Part shown: piece after piece, positions 14,876-22,566 of the stretch | Numbering within the stretch: the stretch's first letter is position 1 | Layout: every line of letters starts with the position of its first letter | Source of the DNA: Fructobacillus cardui | GTDB lineage: Bacteria; Bacillota; Bacilli; Lactobacillales; Lactobacillaceae | DNA length: 27,123 nucleotides | NCBI RefSeq assembly: GCF_023218935.1 | Contig: NZ_JAJIAL010000013.1 | Strand: one strand, 5' to 3' | Translations under genes and position numbers: made by a program | The notes under the pieces: model-generated | Databases searched by the model: none | What the model saw: only the letters and a program-made list of their open reading frames with translations | What the model was told of the DNA's origin: nothing

Positions 14876-16000
14876 TTAAATGGTTTGGAAATATGTGCTT
14901 AAATCTTCGATTGCCGGTTGACCCACCACCGTAAGGTGCCCCATCTTCCGACCGGGCTTAACGGCTGCCTTTCCATAATCATGGAAATGCCAGTCGGCAT
15001 GGCCAGGGAAGGCCTGACGCGCCTTTAGCAATTCATCCCCCAGCAAATTGACCATCATCGCGCGGTCATGGAGCTTAATTGCTGGAATTGGTAGGCCGAC
15101 GATACTGCGAATATGCCCTTCAAACTGAGAAATATTGCAGGCTTCAATCGTGTAATGACCTGAGTTATGTGGCCGTGGGGCTAACTCGTTGACCCAGACC
15201 TGGTTGCTGTCCTGGTCGACAAAGAGTTCAATGCCCAAGACACCACGCAAATCAAGCTTGTCAGCAATCGTCTTGGCAATTTCGTGGACTTGGCTATCCA
15301 GGTCTTTGGTAATCGCTGCCGGAATCATGCAGGTTTTCAAAATATGATTTTGGTGAACGTTTTCAGAAATTGGCCACGTTACCAATTGCCCCTGCTTCGT
15401 CCGAGTTACCATCACGCTGATTTCTTTGGTAAAGGCAATCTTTTGCTCTAAAATTAGTACACCACCCGGCCAGTTGGCCTTAAGCTTTTCAACATCAGCG
15501 GCAGTGTTTAAATCAAATTGGCCATGGCCATCGTAACCACCACTGACCGTTTTCAAAATCCCGGGCAAACCAACTTCAGTGACCGCCTGATCTAAATCCG
15601 CTGGGCTTTCAACCCGGGCAAACTTAGCAACCGGCACCTGGGCTTCATCGCGAATAAAGGCTTTTTCCGCTAAGCGGTTACTGGTAATTTCTAAGAGGCG
15701 GACACCCTGTGGTACATAAGCATCCTTCAAGTCCTTTAGGGCCTCTTGACTGACGTTTTCAAATTCATAAGTCAAAACATCTGACCGATCCGCCAGTTCC
15801 TGGAGGGCCTTTTGGTCGTCATATTCGGCCACAACTTGATCATCACAAACCTGAGCAGTTGGGCAGGCTGGCGTTGGGTCTAAAACAATCACCTTAAAAC
15901 CCATTTCCTTAGCCGAAAGGGCCATCATTTGCCCTAGCTGACCGCCACCGATAATTCCGATGGTCTTCCCTGGTTCGAGGTAACGATTAGCCTCTGTCAT
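14876..16000 (-). CDS. purK: N5-carboxyaminoimidazole ribonucleotide synthase
   Basis: PurK carboxylates AIR to N5-CAIR using ATP and bicarbonate. The protein is a 374-residue ATP-grasp enzyme with the nucleotide-binding start TIGIIGGGQLGQMMALSAKE, the central KTVSGGYDGHGQ and the C-terminal VNELAPRPHNSGHYTIEA, all specific for PurK. The ATG overlaps the purE stop (ATGA), suggesting coupled translation and a matched supply of N5-CAIR to PurE. Confidence 0.97.
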   Translation of the reverse strand: MTEANRYLEPGKTIGIIGGGQLGQMMALSAKEMGFKVIVLDPTPACPTAQVCDDQVVAEYDDQKALQELADRSDVLTYEFENVSQEALKDLKDAYVPQGVRLLEITSNRLAEKAFIRDEAQVPVAKFARVESPADLDQAVTEVGLPGILKTVSGGYDGHGQFDLNTAADVEKLKANWPGGVLILEQKIAFTKEISVMVTRTKQGQLVTWPISENVHQNHILKTCMIPAAITKDLDSQVHEIAKTIADKLDLRGVLGIELFVDQDSNQVWVNELAPRPHNSGHYTIEACNISQFEGHIRSIVGLPIPAIKLHDRAMMVNLLGDELLKARQAFPGHADWHFHDYGKAAVKPGRKMGHLTVVGQPAIEDLSTYFQTI

Positions 16001-16485
16001 TGCAACTCCCCCTCGCTTTCAATTGAGCTAGCAGTTTGCTTAGCGCGGAAATCAGCCAAATTAGCGGCAATCTTTTTATCTTGTAATGACAAAATCGAAG
16101 CGGCATATAAGGCCGCATTCTTGCCACCGGAATTACCGATAGCCATTGTGCCGACCGGTACCCCTCCGGGCATTTGAACAATACTCAAAAGTGAATCAAG
16201 ACCATTTAAGTTGCTGGACTTAACTGGCACCCCGATAACGGGGATTGTTGTGCTGGCGGCTAACATCCCGGGCAAATGAGCTGCCCCACCTGCTCCGGCA
16301 ATAATAATCTCCAAGCCATTCTCTCTGGCCTGTAAACCAAACTCCTGTAGTTGAACTGGCATTCGGTGAGCTGAAATTACATGCTTCTCTGCTGCAATTC
16401 CTAAGTCTTGCAACAAATCAAAGGCCAGCTTCATTGTTGGCCAATCACTTTTAGAACCCATCACCACTGCTACGCGCGCTGTCAT
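15997..16485 (-). CDS. purE: N5-carboxyaminoimidazole ribonucleotide mutase
   Basis: PurE moves the carboxyl group of N5-CAIR to give CAIR. The 162-residue protein is a class I PurE: VVMGSKSDWPTM at the start, SAHRMP with His40, and GAGGAAHLPGM in the phosphate-binding loop. Class I PurE needs PurK, which follows with a 4-base overlap. It is the first gene of the operon. A very strong Shine-Dalgarno site (AGGAGG, 16494-16499 on the minus strand) precedes the ATG, and the PurR-box region lies upstream. Confidence 0.97.
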   Translation of the reverse strand: MTARVAVVMGSKSDWPTMKLAFDLLQDLGIAAEKHVISAHRMPVQLQEFGLQARENGLEIIIAGAGGAAHLPGMLAASTTIPVIGVPVKSSNLNGLDSLLSIVQMPGGVPVGTMAIGNSGGKNAALYAASILSLQDKKIAANLADFRAKQTASSIESEGELQ

Positions 16486-16499
16486 GCGGTACGCCTCCT

Positions 16500-16686
16500 G
16501 TATTGTTCGTGTTTTATCGATATAGAGCCACTTTCAAAAAGTGCAGTTCGCTTTAAACACATGATAACAAAACTAACGCGACTTGTGTTCGCTCTTTAAT
16601 AATAATTTTCTCATATAAAAAGGGTTTTCTAGACTAAAGGCGAACAATGGGAAGAAACCCGCATTTTCCCTATGTATTATCTGTAA
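16500..16686 (-). promoter_or_regulatory. Purine operon promoter region with four PurR-box cores
   Basis: The core CGAAC occurs on the minus strand at 16505-16509, 16546-16550 and 16587-16591, exactly 41 bp apart, and in the opposite orientation at 16641-16645. CGAAC with AT-rich flanks is the core of PurR boxes in Bacillus and Lactococcus. The outer two sites are followed by AAT as in the lactococcal box. Candidate -10 boxes are TATCAT (16561-16566) and, nearer the gene, TTGAAA with TAAAAC at 15-bp spacing; I cannot choose between them. PurR may activate, as in Lactococcus, or repress, as in Bacillus. No purine riboswitch was recognised. Confidence 0.65.
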
Positions 16687-16724
16687 TAAAAAAAATGCCA
16701 GAATGTTGAAAAACATTCTGACAT
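16687..16724 (-). terminator. Terminator after the ClC transporter gene
   Basis: On the minus strand ATGTCAGAATGTT pairs with AACATTCTGGCAT (one G-U) around a short loop and is followed by eight or more T. It lies 12 bases after the ClC gene stop and separates that gene from the purine operon downstream. Confidence 0.85.
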
Positions 16725-16735
16725 TTCTAGTGAAA

Positions 16736-18058
16736 TTAACTTAATTTAGATTTTACTGCAGCACGACGACGGTCGCACCAGTTCAAATAAATCTTAGCCG
16801 TTGACGATGACAAGGCCACCGCAAGGGCAAAGATAATCAAAGCTGAATAGTCCAGATGGCTGATTTCAAAGACCATAAACATGGCCATCAGTGGTGCTTG
16901 CTGGGAGGCTGCCAACAAAGCAACGGCCCCAATCAAAGCGAACTGCCAAGATGAGATGCCCGGAAACAGCGGTGCCAAAGGCACGGAAGCAACCAAGCCC
17001 AAGACACTTCCCAAGGCAATCGAGGGTGTCAATGTACCTCCGGTACCACCGGCATATAAGCTCAAGAAGGTCATCACAAATTTAGCTAAACCAAGGGCAA
17101 TGAAGAAGTATAGCAAGTGATGGTCCGTTTGCAAAAAGGCATACTGGGCAGTGGCACGGCCATTCCCCATCACGTAAGGGAAGGCCCAGGCAGTTAACCC
17201 AGTAACAACCCCGACCAAAGGCATCGTCAACCAAAGCCACCTTCCCTTCGCCTGATATTTCTGTGCCCAGGCAAAAGCCTGCTTTGCCCATGCCCCAAAG
17301 ATGCCGGCAATTGGGCCGATGATGAGAGAAACAACCAGTAAAATCAGCGAGAAGTGATCAACCTTTGATAAGGCATAGTAAGGATCAAAGCCCTTCACAA
17401 TCGCCCCCATCAAGGCAGCAATCGTCGACATAATCAAAGACACCGAAATCGTTTTCACGGATGCCTTCTTCAATAGCAATTCGACGGCAAACAGCATCCC
17501 CGTAATTGGCGAGATATAAACGCCAGCAAATCCGGCCCCAGCGGCGGCGGCCAAGAGTAATTTTTGATCCTCCTGGCTCAACTTCAAGAACCGCCATTTG
17601 GCAGTTTTCTTTTGATAAACCTGAGCTAGCATGACCCCGGCCTGCCGAGGTGCTAGCTCACGACCAACGGACCCACCCGTTCCAACAAAGAACATCTGAG
17701 CCAAAACGTTTAAGGCCGTCTTAATCGGTGGCATTTCGTCACCTTTTAAAGCAGCATTAATGCCAACAATTTTGCGTCCACGAGAACGAATCGCCCACCA
17801 AACAAAGCCGGCAATGGTCGAGCCAATCACAACCGATAGAAAACGTCGCAGTGGACTGGCGCTGTTTGGGCTATAGTGGCGGAACGATTCATGGAAGTGC
17901 AAGAACAAAACTTCCACATGTTCCAAAAAAAGTGACAACAAGAGTGCGGCAAAGCCGATAACCACCGCCAACACGATTGTTGCAATCCCCAGTGACCAGA
18001 AGGCGCTTTCCTCTTCTTTAAATTCAGCCGCTAGCGACTGTTCATTTTGATTAGCCAT
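16736..18058 (-). CDS. ClC-family chloride channel / H+-Cl- exchanger
   Basis: The 440-residue protein has about ten hydrophobic membrane segments and two ClC signatures: GTGGSVGRELAPR with the external gating glutamate (Glu134) and GGTGGTLTPSIALGS around residue 340, matching the GxFxP filter region. Two usual features are absent. The GSGIP anion loop is replaced by IVGINAAL near residue 97, and in SPITGMLFAVELLL the position matching the internal proton glutamate of E. coli ClC (Glu203) is Leu194, while the neighbouring Glu202 is kept as Glu193. Whether it is a channel or an exchanger, and its anion, cannot be told from sequence. An AAAGGGG site precedes the ATG and the gene has its own promoter and terminator. 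It might serve chloride balance or acid resistance. Confidence 0.9.
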   Translation of the reverse strand: MANQNEQSLAAEFKEEESAFWSLGIATIVLAVVIGFAALLLSLFLEHVEVLFLHFHESFRHYSPNSASPLRRFLSVVIGSTIAGFVWWAIRSRGRKIVGINAALKGDEMPPIKTALNVLAQMFFVGTGGSVGRELAPRQAGVMLAQVYQKKTAKWRFLKLSQEDQKLLLAAAAGAGFAGVYISPITGMLFAVELLLKKASVKTISVSLIMSTIAALMGAIVKGFDPYYALSKVDHFSLILLVVSLIIGPIAGIFGAWAKQAFAWAQKYQAKGRWLWLTMPLVGVVTGLTAWAFPYVMGNGRATAQYAFLQTDHHLLYFFIALGLAKFVMTFLSLYAGGTGGTLTPSIALGSVLGLVASVPLAPLFPGISSWQFALIGAVALLAASQQAPLMAMFMVFEISHLDYSALIIFALAVALSSSTAKIYLNWCDRRRAAVKSKLS

Positions 18059-18085
18059 AATTTCCCCTTTTAGATAGGTAATTGG

Positions 18086-18114
18086 ATTATTTGAAAATAG
18101 TTAAATTCTGACAA
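18086..18114 (-). promoter_or_regulatory. Promoter of the ClC gene
   Basis: On the minus strand TTGTCA (18109-18114) and AATAAT (18086-18091) are separated by 17 bp, about 30 bp before the ATG at 18058. I see no fluoride riboswitch sequence in the leader. Confidence 0.55.
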
Positions 18115-18363
18115 TTTCATTGGGCAAATCAGGGTCTCCTTTTTGGCCGAAAATGGCTCAACCATGCGCAGAATAAGCGATAAATAACCGCATACTAATG
18201 TACATAATTTGGCCAAAAAATGCAAGAAGCTGGTTAAAAGTCATTACTGTTAGATGCTACCTTGATAACATCCTGATTCGCACCTGAATGAAACTTCTTT
18301 GTTATTTCAATCAAAAAAGGAACTATACCAATCATGTAAAAATAAGTGTCATTTTCTTACTTA

Positions 18364-18397
18364 ATTAAAGTGATTTTTTTATTAAAGTGATTTTTTT
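18364..18397 (+). repeat. Perfect tandem duplication of 17 bp
   Basis: ATTAAAGTGATTTTTTT occurs twice head to tail at 18364-18380 and 18381-18397. It lies about 160 bp upstream of the CopB gene. Probably replication slippage; a regulatory role is possible but unsupported. Confidence 0.8.
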
Positions 18398-18467
18398 GAT
18401 TCAAAACCCTTTCTATCCCTGTTTTAACAGCTTTTTTATTAGAAATCGATCTTGTTGATTTTTTTAA

Positions 18468-18493
18468 TGCAAGGTCAAGAACTTGCATAATAT
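18468..18493 (+). promoter_or_regulatory. Candidate operator and promoter of the CopB gene
   Basis: TGCAAG (18468-18473) and CTTGCA (18482-18487) form a perfect inverted repeat with 8-base spacing, running straight into the -10-like CATAAT/TAATAT at 18486-18493. Placement next to the -10 would suit a metal-responsive repressor or MerR-type regulator, but it matches no operator I can name and no regulator gene is adjacent. Confidence 0.35.
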
Positions 18494-18555
18494 TAGAATT
18501 TGTTTTAAGTTAGACCAGTAAAGGAATAAATTCGTTTTTAGAAAGGAAGTTTTTT

Positions 18556-20736
18556 ATGGCAGACGACTTTGACAAGAACGGTCACATGAATCACAAAAAC
18601 CATGAAGAAAACAAGAAAAAAGACATGGGGCACATGGACATGAGCCACAATCATCAAGGTCACGACGGCCACATGAATATGGACCATGGTCAGATGAAGA
18701 TGGGCCACCAAAACCACGACATGTCAAACATGGGTAGCATGCCCGGAATGGACCACGATATGTCTGGCATGGGGGACATGGGCGGCATGTCTGGCATGGG
18801 GGACATGGGCGGCATGCCAATGAACCACAGCAATATGAAGCAGCGGTTTTGGTGGTCTTTCGCCCTCTTGATTCCACTCCTTTTCGTCGCCCCCTTTATG
18901 GGCGTTGACCTACCGATCACGTTGACATTCCCCGGTTCTAACTGGGTAATGCTGATTTTGGCAGTCGCCATGTATGCTGTTGGTACCCAACCCTTCTTTT
19001 CGAGCGCGAAAATCGAGTTGAAGCAAAAGAAACCAGCGATGATGTCGCTGATTTCCATGGGACTTTTGGTTACTTTCTGGGTCTCCGTCTATGCCTTTAT
19101 CGCCAAGACCTTCTTTAAGGTCGATGCCATGGACTACTTCCTTGAATTCGGTACCCTGGTCGTCATCATGCTCTTGGGGCACCTGATCGAAATGCAAGCC
19201 ACTATGAAGGCCGGCAACGCAACCTCCGAACTTTCAAAGCTTACTCCAGCAACGGTCCATGTTAAGGAAGGCGATTCCTTCACCGACAAGCCCGTCAGTG
19301 ACCTCACGAATGGTGCTGTCGTTCAGGTCTTGGCCGGTGAATCTTTCCCCGCCGATGGAACCGTCCTTTCAGGTTCATCCCAAGTGGACGAATCCCTCAT
19401 GACCGGTGAATCAAAGCCTGTCAAAAAGGCTGAAAAGTCCTCCGTCATTGGTGGAACAATTAACGGCGAAGGCACTTTGCTCGTTCAGGTTTCAGCCGTC
19501 GGTGATGATTCCTTTATCGGCCACCTCAAAAAGACTTTGAACCAAACGGAAGCCAGCTCCTCCAAGGCCGAATCGCTAGCCAATAAGGTTGCCGGCTGGC
19601 TTTTCTGGGTTGGCTTAACGGCTGCCATCTTGGCACTCCTTATTTGGACCGCTATTAGCGGCCTAACAACCGCCTTTAATATCGCCGTAACAACACTCAT
19701 CATTGCCTGCCCCCATGCTTTAGGTTTGGCCATTCCATTGGTTATCCAACGAACCAAGGCACTGGCAGCCAAGGATGGTATTTTAATTAAGAAGCACGGC
19801 GCAGTGCTGTCAGCTAAGCACTTGGATTATGCCCTAATGGATAAGACCGGTACTTTGACTAACGGTCATTTTCAAGTGCAGAAATTAGTCACGAACAAAA
19901 TCAGCGACCACGACGCCCTTGCCATCATGGCCGCCCTTGAACAGCAGTCTTCCCATCCTCTGGCTAAGGCTATCGTCCAAAAAGCAAAAGACGATGGTGT
20001 AACCGTTACGGCCGGCCAGGATGTCCAAACCATTGCCGGAGCTGGGATTAGTGGTACCGTCAACAGTCAGCATTACTCCTTGGTTTCAGCACGTTACCTA
20101 ACGGAACAACACATCGACTTCGAGCCACTGGATGCCGATGGTTCCATTTCCTACCTAACCGACGGCCATCAAGTCTTGGCCGCTGTCTCCCTTGGTGATA
20201 GCATTAAAGATTCAGCCAAAGACTTTGTTGCCCAACTTAAGGCCCATCAAATTACCCCTGTCCTTGTCACGGGTGATGCCAAAAAGACGGCCAATAAGGT
20301 CGCCCAAGAATTGGGAATCGATGTTGTCCAGGCAGAAGTCTCACCAGAAGACAAAATTAACTTGGTCAAGCAGCACCAACAAAAGGGTAAGACGATGATG
20401 ATCGGTGATGGGATTAACGATTCTCCAGCCCTGGCTCAAGCTGATTTGTCAGTGGCCATTGGTGCGGGAACCGACGTAGCCCAGGCTTCAGCCGATGCCG
20501 TGTTGATTTCGCAATCGCTACCAAAGATTATCGATTTAATTAACTTAGCCCATAACGCTAACCGCAAAGAAGTTGAAAACCTCTGGTGGGGAGCTGGCTA
20601 TAACATCCTAGCCATTCCAACCGCCGCCGGCCTCTTCGCCTTTGCCGGCATCATGTTAAACCCATTGATTGGGGCCATCGTGATGTCGCTTTCAACGGTT
20701 GTTGTGGCCATCAATGCGCTGCTCTTACACAAGTAA
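18556..20736 (+). CDS. copB: CopB-type copper-exporting P-type ATPase
   Basis: This P1B-type ATPase pumps copper out across the membrane. The metal-site motif is CPH (residues 385-387, IIACPHALGLAIP), which marks the CopB subgroup rather than the CPC type. The actuator TGES (283-286), phosphorylation site DKTGTLT (Asp429), SSHPLAKA motif (His467) and GDGINDSPAL hinge are all intact. The first 95 residues are extremely rich in His and Met (HMDMSHNHQGHDGHMNMDHG and similar) and replace the usual CxxC metal domain. This tail includes two identical 9-residue units encoded by a perfect 27-bp tandem repeat. GAAAGGAAG precedes the ATG. No chaperone or CopY gene lies next to it, so regulation may be in trans. 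Confidence 0.95.
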   Translation: MADDFDKNGHMNHKNHEENKKKDMGHMDMSHNHQGHDGHMNMDHGQMKMGHQNHDMSNMGSMPGMDHDMSGMGDMGGMSGMGDMGGMPMNHSNMKQRFWWSFALLIPLLFVAPFMGVDLPITLTFPGSNWVMLILAVAMYAVGTQPFFSSAKIELKQKKPAMMSLISMGLLVTFWVSVYAFIAKTFFKVDAMDYFLEFGTLVVIMLLGHLIEMQATMKAGNATSELSKLTPATVHVKEGDSFTDKPVSDLTNGAVVQVLAGESFPADGTVLSGSSQVDESLMTGESKPVKKAEKSSVIGGTINGEGTLLVQVSAVGDDSFIGHLKKTLNQTEASSSKAESLANKVAGWLFWVGLTAAILALLIWTAISGLTTAFNIAVTTLIIACPHALGLAIPLVIQRTKALAAKDGILIKKHGAVLSAKHLDYALMDKTGTLTNGHFQVQKLVTNKISDHDALAIMAALEQQSSHPLAKAIVQKAKDDGVTVTAGQDVQTIAGAGISGTVNSQHYSLVSARYLTEQHIDFEPLDADGSISYLTDGHQVLAAVSLGDSIKDSAKDFVAQLKAHQITPVLVTGDAKKTANKVAQELGIDVVQAEVSPEDKINLVKQHQQKGKTMMIGDGINDSPALAQADLSVAIGAGTDVAQASADAVLISQSLPKIIDLINLAHNANRKEVENLWWGAGYNILAIPTAAGLFAFAGIMLNPLIGAIVMSLSTVVVAINALLLHK
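18760..18813 (+). repeat. 27-bp perfect tandem repeat inside the CopB gene
   Basis: Two identical 27-base units (18760-18786, 18787-18813) encode two copies of MSGMGDMGG in the Met-rich tail. The unit is a multiple of three, so copy number could change by slippage without breaking the frame. Confidence 0.9.
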
Positions 20737-20782
20737 GCGAGAAAAGATTAGAATTTTTAAAGTTTCTTTTATGTCAAAGCTG

Positions 20783-20816
20783 TATAATGAGCAGTTGAGT
20801 ACAAATAAAAGGAGCT
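20783..20816 (+). promoter_or_regulatory. Promoter -10 and ribosome binding site of the aquaporin gene
   Basis: A consensus TATAAT at 20783-20788 lies in the 86-bp gap after the CopB gene, followed by AAAGGAG about 7 bases before the ATG at 20823. The -35 is weak. There is no terminator after the CopB gene, so read-through may add to expression. Confidence 0.55.
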
Positions 20817-20822
20817 TTTTTT

Positions 20823-21560
20823 ATGCGCAAATATTTTGCAGAATTCTTTGGGACGATGCTGTTGGTGATCTTCGCCACCACTGCCTTAATTTACGTCACG
20901 ACCTTCCAAACGGGTCAGCTCTTTGATGCCATGGCGATTTTTGGCCTAGCATTAGCAGCCTTGATGTTTATCTTTGGCCCCATGGCTAACGGTGGTCACT
21001 TTAACCCCGCCATTTCCTTAGGAGCAGCCATCAACAAAGACATCTCTTGGAAAACCTTTGGCGGTTATTTCCTCGCCCAATTCCTTGGTGCCTTTGCCGG
21101 ATTGACCCTTTCGGTTTATACGTTAATCCCAATCATTAATGCACAACAAAGCTCCTCATCCTCTTCATCAACGTCTTCTGTTAAGGCGAGCCAATTGTTC
21201 TCCTTGTTAGAACCATCAGCAGCCAGTGCCATTTCCGTTTGGTTAGCAGTGGCCATTGAATTGTTCTTTACCTTTGTCCTAGTCTTTATCACCCTAGTGG
21301 CATTGAAAAAGCACGTCAAGCAAAGCGCCGCTATCACCGGGATTAGCTTCACCCTGATTTCCTTTGTAACTTATCCCCTTACAAACGGCCTGGTTAACCC
21401 CGCTCGCGTCCTTGCTCCAGCTCTTTACAAGGGCTTGGCCTCCTCTGCCCATCTCTGGTACTTCTTAATTGCCGAGATTTTGGGTGGCCTCTTAGCCGGC
21501 TTGGTCGTTAAATATTTCATGAACGAAGATGATGCCGTTGTTAAATCAGTTGCCGAATAA
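20823..21560 (+). CDS. MIP-family aquaporin / glycerol facilitator
   Basis: A 245-residue membrane channel with both NPA half-helices: NPA at 61-63 (GGHFNPAISLG) and NPAR at 192-195 (NGLVNPARVLAP), whose arginine belongs to the selectivity filter. About six membrane segments are visible. An unusual serine-rich stretch (residues 110-119) sits in a loop after the third membrane helix, probably extracellular, followed by a Lys/Gln segment. Substrate (water, glycerol, peroxide or other small solutes) cannot be fixed from the motifs alone; the family is often called GlpF-like in lactic acid bacteria. No glycerol kinase gene is nearby. A strong terminator follows. Confidence 0.92.
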   Translation: MRKYFAEFFGTMLLVIFATTALIYVTTFQTGQLFDAMAIFGLALAALMFIFGPMANGGHFNPAISLGAAINKDISWKTFGGYFLAQFLGAFAGLTLSVYTLIPIINAQQSSSSSSSTSSVKASQLFSLLEPSAASAISVWLAVAIELFFTFVLVFITLVALKKHVKQSAAITGISFTLISFVTYPLTNGLVNPARVLAPALYKGLASSAHLWYFLIAEILGGLLAGLVVKYFMNEDDAVVKSVAE

Positions 21561-21580
21561 TCATCTTTCATAACACAACA

Positions 21581-21612
21581 AAGGTCCTGACTAGAAAGTC
21601 AGGACCTTTTTA
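21581..21612 (+). terminator. Terminator between the convergent aquaporin and pseudouridine synthase genes
   Basis: AAGGTCCTGAC pairs perfectly with GTCAGGACCTT around TAGAAA, followed by TTT on the plus strand. On the minus strand the hairpin is followed by TTTGTTGTG, so it may also serve the converging gene ending at 21626. Confidence 0.9.
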
Positions 21613-21625
21613 ATTACTAATTTTT

Positions 21626-22522
21626 TTAAATCAGACCCTCTCGCCCTTCTAACAAAACTTGTTCACCAGTAAAAGGTAAGACCAATAAAAGAGCCGTTGA
21701 ATGCAGGGCTAGTCGCTTACCAGCCTTGCCCTGATACAAATCATCCCCATTAATGGGATGACCATTGCCGGCCAAATGGACCCGAAGCTGGTGCATCCTA
21801 CCCGTTTCCAATTCAAGGAGGACAAGGCTCTCGTCGCGTTCGCTATCTTCTTCTAAGACCTGATAGTGGGTTGTGGCGTTTTGGCCAGCAGGCGTAAGCC
21901 AACGCAAGCGATCATCACTTGGATGATTGCCTATTTTTTGGTCAAAAATTCCTGTCTTTTGGTCAAAGAGACCAGTAACCCGTGCCAGATAGGTGCGTTG
22001 AATAATTTTTTCTTTGATCAACCGGTTTAAAATCGGTACAGCAATTGGATTTTTAGCCACGATGACTAGTCCAGAGGTGGCCCGATCCAAGCGGTGGACC
22101 ATAAAGGCCTGAGCCGATTGACCAGCTGACTTTTGCGGATTTTTTTGAAGATAACCATTCACATAATTGAGCAGCGTATCCGTTTCCGTCGGCGAATGCG
22201 GGTGCATCTTCATCCCAGCGGGCTTGTTCGCCACCATCAGGTCCTCGTTTTCATAGACTATGGCAAGGGAGACCGCCATGTTGGCCGGATAAGGGCCCTG
22301 ATGGTCCAAGAAGACCTCTTCTCGGAAGGTCAGGGTTAAATGGTCACCAGCCCGTAAAACGTGTGCTGTCGAGACCTGTTGGCCATTAACCTGTAAACCC
22401 CTTGATTGTCGTAAATTCCCCCGCAAATGCTTTGGCAAAAAAATCTGTTTCCAATAATCTTTCACCGCCAAGCCGGCAAAGCGATCCGTAATGGTAATTT
22501 CTCGTTGATATTTTGCAACCAT
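21626..22522 (-). CDS. RluA-family pseudouridine synthase
   Basis: The 298-residue enzyme converts specific uridines in ribosomal RNA (or tRNA) to pseudouridine. The catalytic motif HRLDRATSG has Asp146 and is preceded by the family segment IVYENEDLMVANKPAGMKMHP. An S4-like N-terminal part (about 14-65, with LRQSRGLQVNGQQVS) precedes the catalytic domain. The C-terminal GRMHQLRVHLAGNGHPINGD is typical of RluA/RluC/RluD. The exact target position cannot be told. An AGGG site precedes the ATG. Only 44 bp separate it from the LtaS-family gene upstream and a terminator fills that gap, so it is expressed by read-through or from a promoter inside the upstream gene. Confidence 0.92.
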   Translation of the reverse strand: MVAKYQREITITDRFAGLAVKDYWKQIFLPKHLRGNLRQSRGLQVNGQQVSTAHVLRAGDHLTLTFREEVFLDHQGPYPANMAVSLAIVYENEDLMVANKPAGMKMHPHSPTETDTLLNYVNGYLQKNPQKSAGQSAQAFMVHRLDRATSGLVIVAKNPIAVPILNRLIKEKIIQRTYLARVTGLFDQKTGIFDQKIGNHPSDDRLRWLTPAGQNATTHYQVLEEDSERDESLVLLELETGRMHQLRVHLAGNGHPINGDDLYQGKAGKRLALHSTALLLVLPFTGEQVLLEGREGLI

Positions 22523-22535
22523 TTCTTTTCCCTAG

Positions 22536-22562
22536 TAAAAAAATCAGGGTTTCCCCTGATTT
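22536..22562 (-). terminator. Terminator after the LtaS-family gene
   Basis: On the minus strand AATCAGGG and CCCTGATT pair around a GAAA-type loop and are followed by seven T. It lies just after the LtaS-family stop codon and just before the pseudouridine synthase ribosome binding site. Confidence 0.85.
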
Positions 22563-22566
22563 CGTG

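Larger units (their letters stand above)
18115..18540. other. Long intergenic region without a gene
   Basis: This AT-rich stretch lies between the divergent ClC and CopB genes. I find no ORF with a ribosome binding site. It holds two similar stretches, TTTGGCCGAAAATGGC (about 18142-18157) and TTTGGCCAAAAAATGC (about 18210-18225), a tandem 17-bp repeat and a short inverted repeat near the CopB gene. A copY-type TACAnnTGTA operator was looked for and not found. Confidence 0.5.

Noticed and set aside
18059..18180. Fluoride riboswitch ahead of the ClC gene
   Set aside because: The leader after the candidate promoter is only about 20-25 bases and does not contain the conserved riboswitch sequence.
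18554..18877. Minus-strand 107-residue ORF very rich in Cys and Pro
   Set aside because: It is the exact shadow of the Met/Gly/His-rich start of CopB; the repeated CPPC pattern arises from the reverse complement of Gly-Met codons. No ribosome binding site.
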